Source of the DNA: Zavarzinella formosa DSM 19928
GTDB taxonomy: Bacteria > Planctomycetota > Planctomycetia > Gemmatales > Gemmataceae
DNA length: 40,166 nucleotides
Assembly: GCF_000255705.1 (NCBI RefSeq)
Contig: NZ_JH636444.1
Span: 336,563 to 376,728, forward strand
Reading direction: 5' to 3'
Shown: positions 1-7,600 of the stretch, one piece after another
Position numbering within the stretch: position 1 is the stretch's first letter
How the letters are laid out: each line of letters opens with the position of its first letter
Translations under genes and position numbers: made by a program
Notes under the pieces: model-generated
Database searches by the model: none
What the model saw: only the letters and a program-made list of their open reading frames with translations
What the model was told of the DNA's origin: nothing

Positions 1-316
1 GTTGTTGTTCTGGTTTATGCTGCTTTCAAAACGAAATGACAAATAAATACCCCTGTCGTAATTTTCTATTCGCAGAATGTAATGGATGAAAAAACTTGGT
101 TGCTCACTTTCGAGACACTAGCGAACGGACAAGTTGGCTAGTCCAGTCGATTTCGCTTAACTATGCCATAACGGTTCAAGTGTGGCAGAACACTAGTTAT
201 TAAGTATCAATATTCTTTATGTTTTTTGCAGCAAACAACGATAATTACCAGTCTGGTTGTTGATTGCTAAACCCAAAGAAACGGACCAGTATAGTCAAAA
301 TTTTGGTGAGGGTGCG
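1..316. other. AT-rich leader region without a recognisable gene
   Basis: No coding frame with convincing composition is seen here. The stretch is clearly richer in A and T than the rest of the window. It probably holds the promoter of the small membrane protein that follows, but I cannot assign promoter boxes, because planctomycete promoters are poorly conserved. Confidence 0.5.
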
Positions 317-787
317 ATGGGTACAAGACAGCCGAAAAGTCATTCGTCTTCAATGCCTGTTTTCCTCATCTTTGGAATCTTGGGAGGGTTCGGCTTGGTA
401 TTGGTTCTTGCCTGCGGAGGGTTGGCGATTTATTTGTTGGGTGGATTGGCAAATCTCACTCAAGAGGTTCCGATCGCACAAGCAAGTGCCGAGAGCTTTT
501 TATCAGACCTACAACAAAACCAGCCTGAAGTCGCTTATGGCAAAACCACTCAGGGATTTCAAGCCACATTCAGCCCGGAGCAGTTTCGTGGATTCGTGCA
601 GTCAAACGCATTCCTGATTGCACATACGTCCCGCACGCTTCAACTTGAGCGGATAAACCAAGGAGCGGTTGGTCAACAAGCGAGTTTTCGGGCCACTCTG
701 CGTTCACCAGTCGGCCAAGGGACATGTTCGCTTACCTTAATTAAGGAAAATAGCCAATGGAAGGTCCATAACTTAAGCGTGCCTTAA
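317..787 (+). CDS. Small membrane-anchored NTF2-like (DUF4878/DUF4864-like) protein
   Basis: A protein of about 156 residues. A longer frame is open from a TTG at 257, but the ATG at 317 has a purine-rich GGTGAGGG just upstream and is the better start. Residues about 14-44 form one strongly hydrophobic segment, so the protein is probably anchored in the cytoplasmic membrane with its C-terminal part outside. The C-terminal part starts with an 'AESFLSDLQ...AYG.TT..F' pattern and ends with 'ENSQWKVHNLSV', which resembles NTF2-like domains of the DUF4878/DUF4864 type often found as lipoproteins or membrane proteins. No catalytic residues are evident and the role is unknown. The gene is AT-richer than the rest of the window and is followed after 5 bases by insertion-sequence debris whose hairpin could act as its terminator. 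Confidence 0.72.
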   Translation: MGTRQPKSHSSSMPVFLIFGILGGFGLVLVLACGGLAIYLLGGLANLTQEVPIAQASAESFLSDLQQNQPEVAYGKTTQGFQATFSPEQFRGFVQSNAFLIAHTSRTLQLERINQGAVGQQASFRATLRSPVGQGTCSLTLIKENSQWKVHNLSVP

Positions 788-792
788 CCCGC

Positions 793-1133
793 GTTGTACA
801 AAAACTCTGTCACACAAATCGGACGGAGTTTTTCAGCTCAATCGACCGATTCTGACTTCTGGGGATGCCCGTGTTGTACAAAAACTCTGTCACCCGAATT
901 TGACGAGGTTTTTCGGCTCAACCGACCGGTTTTGAATTTTGCGGATATCCGCGTTCGCGTTGTACAAAAACTCTGTCACCCAAATTGGATGGGGTTTTTC
1001 GACCCGAACGACCGATTTTGGCTTCTACGGATGTCACTTTTCAGACGAGTCTTTCAGTGGAAAACTGTTGCGAATCACTTGGGCGCGTGGAACCGCCCGG
1101 GAAATGCCAGTTTTGACCTTGAAGTTTCAGCGA
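793..1133. repeat. Array of three insertion-sequence left-end copies
   Basis: Three copies of a block beginning GTTGTACAAAAACTCTGTCA start at 793, 873 and 959, and a fourth at 1134 is the left end of the complete element. Each copy carries the arms AAAAACTCTGTCA and (T)GACGGAGTTTTT (small variations) separated by 7-9 bases, so each can fold into a hairpin with a U-rich flank. Spacing is 80, 86 and 175 bases. The third copy also extends into element sequence seen again in the fourth (the 'GGCGCGTGGAAC.GCCCG' stretch). The copies look like successive end-targeted insertions followed by deletion, or slippage duplication of the end. Confidence 0.85.
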
Positions 1134-1135
1134 GT

Positions 1136-2448
1136 TGTACAAAAACTCTGTCACCCAAATCTGACGGAGTTTTTCGGCTCAACCGATGGATTCTGGATTC
1201 TGCGAATGTCACTTTTGGGACGTGTTTCTCAGTCGAGTAGAATCGAGGATCGTTTCGGCGCGTGGAACTGCCCGAGAAATACTGTTTTTGACTTCAAAAA
1301 GATTCAGGCCGCGCGTCGTTCGTAGTGCTTGATGAGGCCGCCGAGTTTCTCGTGGCAAACGATCTCGTAATCACCACGAGGAACATACCGGAGACGTTCG
1401 CCGTTGGCGACCGGCAGAGTCAGGTTCTCTTTCCCTTGGTGGGGACGGGTCTGGTGGTAGTGGTCCAGAAACTCCGTCAGAAGGTGTCGGAGATGGTGTT
1501 CGCCGAAGACCAAGAAGTGATCAAGGCACTCGTGTTTGACGGTACGGTCTGGATGGCTCGTTCGGCAAAGGCGTTTTGATCCGGGGCATGATGGCGGTGC
1601 GAATGAGTTCGATGCCCTCGCTTTCAAGGATATGGCTGAATCCGACGGTGAACTTGGTGTCGTTGTCGAGAATCAAGTGAGTCGGTTTTTGGGATTGGTC
1701 GGCAAAGAACATGCCGAGGTTTCTGGCTTGCTGTTTCATCCATGATCCGTCGGGATTGGTAGTGATTCCGGCGATGTGGATCTTCCGCGTTTCGATCTGG
1801 ATGAACAGCAGGACATAATGGGTCACCGGCCCGAGAATAGTCCAGCTTGTCTTGGTGAAGAAGTCGCAGGCCCAGAGGGTCGAGGCATGGATGCGGATGA
1901 AATCCGACCAAGAACCCTCTGATCGATCCGGTCCCGGTTCCAGTCCGTGTTCTCTCAGGATGGCCGAGATCGTGGAACGGCAGACGGAATCGAAGCCCAG
2001 TTTCTTCAACTCCCCCAGAATCTTTCCCGCGCCCATGCCAGTTTCCAAGGCAATCCGGATGATCAACTCCTGGACCTCTTCGCCAAGGCGGGGACGGCCC
2101 GGCGGCCGTTTCTTGGCAGTCTGTCCCCTGAGCCCGCCGCCATCTTTCTTTTCTTGATTCGCCCAACGCAAGAAGGTGCGGGGCGAGACGATGGTGATCA
2201 GTTGTCTGATCATTCCCCCGAGCGGTTTTCCGAACCGAAGGAGCTTTCGCTTTTCTTTGGGCGTCACCAGAATTCGCTCAGGCAACCGATCACACAAGAT
2301 GCGATTTTCAGCCTTGAGATACTGCATGATCTTGGCCAGTTCCCGGTCCGTCATGCCGGCGATCAAGGCGAGGAGCGACTGGTACAGTTTCATCCGGCAA
2401 TCCGAGGTGTCTGCGAGTCTGCCTTGGGAGTGACATAATATTTGTACA
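1136..2448 (-). mobile_element. Insertion sequence with DDE (rve-type) transposase, 1313 bp, inactive
   Basis: The left terminus at 1136 reads TGTACAAAAACTCTGTCAC inward. The right terminus, read inward from 2448, is TGTACAAATATTATGTCAC. Over 21 positions I count 17 matches, so these are imperfect terminal inverted repeats starting with TG, as in elements with integrase-core transposases. The only gene between them is the transposase on the minus strand. No clear target-site duplication is visible directly outside the ends, which fits an old copy or an insertion into a relative of itself. The family looks IS3/IS481-like; a formal name needs a database comparison. Confidence 0.8.
1304..2393 (-). 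pseudogene. Integrase-core (DDE) transposase, frameshifted twice
   Basis: The gene starts at the ATG at 2393, giving 'MKLYQSLLALIAGMTDRELA', typical for planctomycete integrase-core transposases; a longer frame to 2492 is unlikely to be used. An N-terminal helical region is followed by a catalytic core with 'WACDFFTKT' (first Asp) and 'LILDNDTKF' (second Asp). The reading frame then breaks twice near 1590-1560. One G appears to be missing just before the expected 'APDQNAFAERAIQTV', which carries the catalytic Glu and is found in a different frame. Then the five bases ACCGT are duplicated before 'VKHECLDHF', moving the C-terminal ~95 residues into a third frame. The C-terminal 'EFLDHYHQTRPHQGK' motif is intact. 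The protein can no longer be made whole, so the copy is inactive unless sequencing error explains both lesions. Confidence 0.85.
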
Positions 2449-2483
2449 TCGCTGATTTGCCGGAGAATCACCTGAAAATGACT

Positions 2484-2575
2484 TTGCGCCAATTTGGTCC
2501 TCCCGATCAGCGGCGGATATCAGCCATCGGGAGACTCGGTCTGCCATCGGGAACCCCGGACAGCCTCTTTGTCGT
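2484..2575. repeat. Dispersed repeat, copy 1 (flank of the insertion sequence)
   Basis: Just outside the right end of the insertion sequence lies a block reading 'TTTGCGCCAATTTG...ATCAGCCATCGGGAGACTCGG...GGGAACCCCGGAC...CTTTTTGTCG-like'. The same block, with scattered substitutions, recurs at about 21855-21940, directly after another relative of the element's left end. It may be the outer part of a larger or older element, or a preferred target. No coding function is seen. Confidence 0.6.
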
Positions 2576-2651
2576 GTCCGGCGAGGGTTCGCCCGCCGGA
2601 AGGTTGGATCTGGCAACTCAGGCTGCTCGGCTCGCCAAGAACGGACTCCGG

Positions 2652-3239
2652 TTACTTCCCCCGAATGAATGACTTGAGTGTTTCCGCGTGTTCCTCCTCG
2701 ATCCTTTTGACCAGACCGACGACGGGGGAATGCCACTGCTTGCCCCGGTAGGTGGCGTCTCCGATTTCTTCTACGCATTCAATACAGAAGGTCTTGTAGC
2801 GGCCCGCCGGGACTTCGATTTCCTCCTCGCGGCCGACGGTGTAGGTTTTCCGCAGGAAGGGAGTGCCGAAGGGGTCCGGCCCCCGTTCGACCACCCACGA
2901 TTCGCCGGGTTTCAGCGGGAACTTCAGGATGGGCGCCAGCAGTTGTTCCTCCGCGTTCTCCGCGATCACATTGAACACTCCTTCGCTTGAAACGATGACT
3001 GTGGTCAGGTTGCGCGGCTCGCCGTCGCTCAGCCATCCGTGGGTGACGCGGAGCGTTCCCTTCCGGTTTTCAACGCCGGTCACCACTTCGGTGTGTTCGT
3101 CCTTCAAATCGCCGTGACATGTCTCATACACCCGTGTGTCGCCTTTCCGGATCGGGAAATACGGGCCTTGACTGTCGCGCGGGGCGGGCGCGGCCACGGA
3201 GACGCCGACGGTGACGAGGACGGCCAGAAAGCGAATCAT
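2652..3239 (-). CDS. Small secreted protein of unknown function
   Basis: 195 residues from the ATG at 3239. The frame is open further upstream, but this start gives a classic signal peptide 'MIRFLAVLVTVGVSVAAPAP' with cleavage likely near residue 18, so export is expected. The mature part contains 'YFPIRKGDTRVYETCHG', 'FPLKPGESWVVE', 'YTVGREEEIEVPAGRYKTFCIE' and 'WHSPVVGLVKR'. This order (units to be converted, processed product, 'V.AG.Y.TF', 'W.SP.VGLVK') resembles the beta-rich DUF3108/TapB-like or lipoprotein-type folds that planctomycetes secrete in many copies. No enzymatic motif is visible. It is transcribed away from the WD40 gene, with 270 bases between the two starts. Confidence 0.7.
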   Translation of the reverse strand: MIRFLAVLVTVGVSVAAPAPRDSQGPYFPIRKGDTRVYETCHGDLKDEHTEVVTGVENRKGTLRVTHGWLSDGEPRNLTTVIVSSEGVFNVIAENAEEQLLAPILKFPLKPGESWVVERGPDPFGTPFLRKTYTVGREEEIEVPAGRYKTFCIECVEEIGDATYRGKQWHSPVVGLVKRIEEEHAETLKSFIRGK

Positions 3240-3509
3240 GATTTTGATCCCGAAAGGAAGTCTCGGAACGAACTGAACCGGACAGATCGCAAATCTGATA
3301 CCTCTGTTGATTTTCAGCCCGCGAGGCCGTTTCCGGGCAAAAACGCCGACATCTCCGGTCAATCTTTTGACAAGGCCGGGCAATTCCTGACCGGTGGCGC
3401 AACGGCTGCGGGCTTGATCGCCGCGATCATTGCCGGGCCACAGTGGTATCCGGTTTGCATAACATTTTCGATTGAGTCAATCTGCTTTTGGCCCAGAGAA
3501 CCGGACCCA
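3240..3509. promoter_or_regulatory. Divergent intergenic region, probable promoters of both neighbours
   Basis: About 270 bases separate the divergent starts at 3239 (minus) and 3510 (plus). Open frames cross it but lack signal peptide or family features. It must carry promoters for both genes; no specific boxes or operators could be assigned. Confidence 0.35.
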
Positions 3510-4577
3510 ATGACCTCGCCATGTTTTGCCGTCAGACTCGCTGCGGCTCTGCTGATGTTTTCGGCCGCTCCCGTCGTGTCGGCCGATCCGCCGGCCGTGT
3601 TCCCGTGGGACGGCCTGGTCCCGGAGAAATTGCCGGTTGGTGTGCGGCCCCCCAAGGGTTCGCCCGCCGAGGTGATCGCAGTGTTGGGGCAGCGGGGGGA
3701 TAAGATTGATTGCGTCGCCATCCGGCCCGACGGCAAATTTCTGGCCCTTGGCGGCCCGGACCAAATCGTGCGGATGTGGGATCTCGCCAAGCCTCGCCTG
3801 TCGGCGACGTTGAAACTGCCGCAGCCGATCGTCTGCCTTGCCTTCTCCCCCGATGGCAAGACGCTGGCGGCCGGCGAGGCGGCGGGGCAAATTCGGCTGA
3901 TCAAGTTCGAGGGCGGGGGGCTTGCCACGAAAATGGTTTTCCCGGCCCACAAAGACATGCCGATTTGGACGGTGGCGTTTTCACCCGACGGCGCCCGGCT
4001 TTACTCGGCGGCGCGCGACAAGTCGGCGGCGGCGTGGGATGTGTCGAAGGCCAAGCCGGTCCGGGTGGCGACATTCGACGGCCACGAAATTCAGGCCCGT
4101 TGCCTGTCGCTGTCGGCCGACGGCGGGCTGCTGGCCACCGTCGGCGATCAGGACAAATCCCTCCGCTGGTGGAATCTCGCCGATGGCAACACCAAGCCGG
4201 CCGGTTCCCTGAAGCTGTCGGATCGCGTGGTCAGCGTGGCTGTTTCGCCGGACGGGAAAAACGTCGCCGTCGCCGGTGCCAAAGGCGTTCCGGCGCTGTT
4301 TGAGCGGAAGGAAGAGGCCCTGTCAAAAACCGCCCTGCTGGAAACCGACGGCCATGCGGCCACCTCTCTTGTCTATTCCCCCGACAGCGAACGCCTGGCG
4401 GGAATCTCCGTGCTGTCGGCCACGGAGGACCGTGTCCTGATCTGGGACGCCAAGGGAGCGATCCGGCAGGAGTTCAAATGTGAACGACACTTGCAGGCAG
4501 TCGCCTTTGCCCCGGACGGAAAGCACCTGATTGTCATCACCGAGACCGAACCGCTGATTGTTCGCCTGCCGAAGTGA
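3510..4577 (+). CDS. Secreted WD40-repeat beta-propeller protein
   Basis: 355 residues from the ATG at 3510; the upstream part of the open frame is rejected because this start gives a signal peptide ('MTSPCFAVRLAAALLMFSAA', cleavage near 'VSADPP'). At least six WD40-like blades follow, recognisable by repeats of 'V.C.AF.PDGK.LA.G..D..IR.WD': for example 'CVAIRPDGKFLALGGPDQIV', 'CLAFSPDGKTLAAGEAAGQI' and 'TVAFSPDGARLYSAARDKSA'. The length fits one seven-bladed propeller filling nearly the whole mature protein, so it is a binding scaffold rather than an enzyme. Its ligand is unknown. Such exported WD40 proteins are common in planctomycetes and often lie close to DUF1501/DUF1553 genes, as here. 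It converges on the EF-hand gene, with about 210 bases between the stops. Confidence 0.85.
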   Translation: MTSPCFAVRLAAALLMFSAAPVVSADPPAVFPWDGLVPEKLPVGVRPPKGSPAEVIAVLGQRGDKIDCVAIRPDGKFLALGGPDQIVRMWDLAKPRLSATLKLPQPIVCLAFSPDGKTLAAGEAAGQIRLIKFEGGGLATKMVFPAHKDMPIWTVAFSPDGARLYSAARDKSAAAWDVSKAKPVRVATFDGHEIQARCLSLSADGGLLATVGDQDKSLRWWNLADGNTKPAGSLKLSDRVVSVAVSPDGKNVAVAGAKGVPALFERKEEALSKTALLETDGHAATSLVYSPDSERLAGISVLSATEDRVLIWDAKGAIRQEFKCERHLQAVAFAPDGKHLIVITETEPLIVRLPK

Positions 4578-4788
4578 TTTTTCCCACAGGAAAGGATGGG
4601 TGTGCGGTTCGGTGTCGCTTTGGCGGATGAGGGCTCAGATCGATGAAATGGAGGCTGGCGGAGTGAACAGGCGGGCTCAAAAATGGTTGCTGAGATAAAC
4701 GCCGACGCCTCTGCTTTTGCTGATTCATTTGAAACGGGCGAGCGAATTCTTCCAACACTTCCGAACCATCATTTCGCCCTTTTCCGGA

Positions 4789-6267
4789 TTACTTCTTTGC
4801 GGGCAGTTTGAACGTTTCGGCTTCAACGAGGCTGATCAAGCCGTCGCCGTCAGTGTCGATTTTTTGGAAGTCGGCGGCTGTGCCGGTGAACTCCCGGCGG
4901 GACACGTCGCCGTCCCCGTTGCGATCCATCGCCTTGAACCAAGGCGGTCCGCTTTTGCCGGTGATCACCAGTGACTTCGGATATCCTTGGCTCGCCACCG
5001 CCACCAAAATACGGGGCATCTTTGCTTGGTCCGTGGCTCCCGCCTCCCGAACTCGTTCCCAAGCCGAACGAAGTTCACGGACAGACAGGGCTCCGTCGTG
5101 GTCGGTGTCGAGAATCTCGAACAGGCCCGTATGCGCGTCCAGAATGCTGATCATTGCCTGCCCGCGGGCGATCTGTTCTTGAAGATCGAGCCAGGCGTCA
5201 AGCTCTTGCTGGCTGAGTTTGCCGTCTCCGTCCCGGTCGGCGATCGGAGTGAGCCATTCCAACCCCTCGCCGGCGCGACGGCGGCCTTTGGGTGCCCCTT
5301 CCTCCGGTTCGTCGGAGGGGTTCTTGAATTGATTGGCAAACTGACGACGCGCGGATTCGCCCGCTTCGGGAAGTCTTCCCCCGGCCACCCATCCCATGAT
5401 TCTGATGCGATCACCCGCGAGGGCAAACCGTTCGATTTTCTCAGCCTTGCCGCCAAGCCGGATCACCTGACGCAAGGCCGGTTCCTTCTGTCGCCAATCC
5501 GGTAGACTAGCGGCGGCAAACTTCTTGTTTCGCCGGGCGATCTCGGCGGCCCACGCCGTGTCTTTCACATCAGTTGGAAGCAAGACCAATGGCAATTTCG
5601 CCACGGCTTCCGTCGGGGACGCCCCGGCGGCGGGAGGCGTCAGGAGCAACGATCCAGCCGCGCCCGGATAGGTCAGCTTCGGGACCAACTCCCCGGCTCC
5701 GATCAGTTCGTCATCATTTTTGTCCAACGATTTCAGCGTCTCGGAGGCTGCTTTCCATTCTTTCTCGGAGACCTTGCCATCGCCGTCAGTGTCGAGACGT
5801 TTGAGAATCTCCGCCGACAACTCGGCCCCGCCGGGCAACCGTCCGACGCCGATCAGGACATTTCCCAAACCGGCCGAACGATAATAGGCGGCGACCTCGG
5901 CAGACGTCACTTTGCCGTCCTTGTCGCGGTCCAGTTCGGCGAACTCCGGGGCCAGCCCGACCGGCGGGACAAAGCCATTCCCCATGCCGTGGCGCAAGGC
6001 CGTGGCGGCGGGAAGCCGGGCTGCCTCCTTGGCATCCATCGCTCCATCGCCATTGCGGTCATGGTAAGTGAACAATTTGCTGAAGGTCTCATCCCAGATC
6101 GATGACAACGGTTTGCCGTCGACTTCCACTTGAAGCTCGATTCGGGTGAGCTTGTCCTCGCCCACGATCACGATTTCAACGGGAACGGCAGGACGGGGGG
6201 CGGGCTCGGCCGCGTGTGAAAAACCAGCGGCCGCCAGGATGGCCGCGCCGGTGAACAAATGTTTCAC
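4789..6267 (-). CDS. Secreted protein with eight EF-hand motifs
   Basis: 492 residues from a GTG at 6267, which overlaps the stop of the upstream DUF1501 gene (GTGA). The start gives a signal peptide 'MKHLFTGAAILAAAGFSHAA'. EF-hand loops of the form D.D.DG......E are seen near residues 70-81, 113-124, 159-170 and 182-193 (the last weaker, 'DKNDDELIGAGE'). Four more lie in the C-terminal third: 'DRDGDGKLSQQE', 'DTDHDGALSVRE', 'DRNGDGDVSRRE' and 'DTDGDGLISLVE'. Calcium binding outside the cytoplasm is therefore likely. A region between the two EF clusters is rich in Ala/Pro and charged residues and may be a linker. It is the last gene of the DUF1549/DUF1501 cluster, and the start/stop overlap implies translational coupling with DUF1501. 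The specific role is unknown. Confidence 0.85.
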   Translation of the reverse strand: MKHLFTGAAILAAAGFSHAAEPAPRPAVPVEIVIVGEDKLTRIELQVEVDGKPLSSIWDETFSKLFTYHDRNGDGAMDAKEAARLPAATALRHGMGNGFVPPVGLAPEFAELDRDKDGKVTSAEVAAYYRSAGLGNVLIGVGRLPGGAELSAEILKRLDTDGDGKVSEKEWKAASETLKSLDKNDDELIGAGELVPKLTYPGAAGSLLLTPPAAGASPTEAVAKLPLVLLPTDVKDTAWAAEIARRNKKFAAASLPDWRQKEPALRQVIRLGGKAEKIERFALAGDRIRIMGWVAGGRLPEAGESARRQFANQFKNPSDEPEEGAPKGRRRAGEGLEWLTPIADRDGDGKLSQQELDAWLDLQEQIARGQAMISILDAHTGLFEILDTDHDGALSVRELRSAWERVREAGATDQAKMPRILVAVASQGYPKSLVITGKSGPPWFKAMDRNGDGDVSRREFTGTAADFQKIDTDGDGLISLVEAETFKLPAKK

Positions 6268-7580
6268 AGCAACTCCTTGATCGGCTTGCCACTCGGATCG
6301 GCAATTCGGATCGGCCGGCCGACGTTGGACATGTTTTGCTTGGTCGGGTCGATGCCGACGGCCTTGACCACTGTGGCAATCAAGTCCGCCGTGCGGGTCG
6401 GCTCGCTTTCGACGACCGTGCCATCCTTGCTGGTCTTGCCGTAAGCCTGGCCCCCCTTGATGCCGCCACCGGCCAAAACGGCCGCCCAAGAGGCTGGCCA
6501 ATGGTCGCGGCCGGCGCTGCCGTTGACGCGCGGCGTCCGGCCAAATTCCCCCTGACAAACGATCAAGGTGTCTTTCAGCAAGCCGCGATCTGAAAGATCG
6601 GTCAGCAAAGCCGCGAACGCCTTGTCGAGATTCGTCGATAGCCGTTCAACCGTGGTGAAGTTGTTTTGGTGGGCATCCCATCCGCCGAGGCCAACCTCCA
6701 CGAACGGCACTCCCCGTTCGACCAGTCGGCGGGCCAGCAAACACCCCTGACCGAACGAGCTTCGGCCGTAGCTGTCGCGGAGAGTGTCCTTTTCATCGTC
6801 GAGATGGAAGGCGGCCGCCGCCTCGGGACGCATGAGCCGGATGGCCCGCTCGGTCGAAGCCCGCTGGCTGTCGGCGACGGCACTCCCGGCTCCCGCGTCA
6901 AAGTCTTTCTCCAGCCCGGCCAGCATTTCCAGCCGTTTTATTTGATTCGCCGCCGACACCCCGGCCGGCCGGTTCAAGTTTTCCACGGTCGGCTCGCCGT
7001 TGTCATCACCGCCAGGGACAATACCACGCCGCCCGCCGGAGGACACCACGAACGGCGAGTAACGCGGCCCGAGGAAGCCACCGCCGATCGCGGTTTCGCC
7101 ACGGCCACCGCCGATGCTGACGAAACCGGGCAAGTCGGCCTCTTGAGCGGCCAGTTCGCGGGCGACGAGCGATCCGAGGGCCGGGAACTGAATCGCTCCC
7201 TGCGGCGTGTAACCCGTCTGGCCGACCAGCGTTGCCCGCGCGTGATCCCCCTCGCGGGTGGCCATCGACCGGATGATGGCGATGGCCTTCATCTTCGCGG
7301 CCACCTTCGGCAGATGCTCGCTGATGCGGATGCCCGGAACGGCGGTGTCGATTTCCTTGAACGGGCCGCCGTTGGCGTGTCCCGGCTTCAAATCCCACAT
7401 GTCAATGGTGGCCGGGCCGCCGCCAAGCCACAACAAGATGACGGACTTGCTCTTTCGTTTGGGGTCTTTGCTGGCCTCGGCGGCCAGCGTGTGCAACCAG
7501 CCGGATTGAGACAGGCCGACGGCGCCGACGGCCGAAAGGCGCAACCAGTCACGGCGATGAATATGGAACGAACCAGACAT
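6264..7580 (-). CDS. DUF1501 family protein
   Basis: 438 residues, the normal size of the family. The N-terminus 'HRRDWLRLSAVGAVGLS' contains a twin-arginine export signal, so it is probably translocated folded by Tat. The core has family landmarks: 'VILLWLGGGPATIDMWDLKP', 'HLPKVAAKMKAIAIIRSM', 'GDHARA', 'VPFVEVGLGGWDAHQNN' and 'CQGEFGRTPRVNGSAGRDHW'. The family is distantly related to alkaline phosphatase/sulfatase-like folds and is nearly always encoded next to a DUF1549/DUF1553 protein, as here (20 bases downstream of it). The function is not established; a role with secreted polysaccharides or the planctomycete cell surface is inference. An AAAGGACGA ribosome-binding site precedes the ATG. 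Confidence 0.93.
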   Translation of the reverse strand: MSGSFHIHRRDWLRLSAVGAVGLSQSGWLHTLAAEASKDPKRKSKSVILLWLGGGPATIDMWDLKPGHANGGPFKEIDTAVPGIRISEHLPKVAAKMKAIAIIRSMATREGDHARATLVGQTGYTPQGAIQFPALGSLVARELAAQEADLPGFVSIGGGRGETAIGGGFLGPRYSPFVVSSGGRRGIVPGGDDNGEPTVENLNRPAGVSAANQIKRLEMLAGLEKDFDAGAGSAVADSQRASTERAIRLMRPEAAAAFHLDDEKDTLRDSYGRSSFGQGCLLARRLVERGVPFVEVGLGGWDAHQNNFTTVERLSTNLDKAFAALLTDLSDRGLLKDTLIVCQGEFGRTPRVNGSAGRDHWPASWAAVLAGGGIKGGQAYGKTSKDGTVVESEPTRTADLIATVVKAVGIDPTKQNMSNVGRPIRIADPSGKPIKELL

Positions 7581-7600
7581 GGATCGTCGTCCTTTCGGGA

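Noticed and set aside
793-1156. Possible CRISPR array
   Set aside because: The repeats are spaced 80, 86 and 175 bases apart, the 'spacers' are related to each other and to insertion-sequence DNA, and no cas1/cas2 is present.
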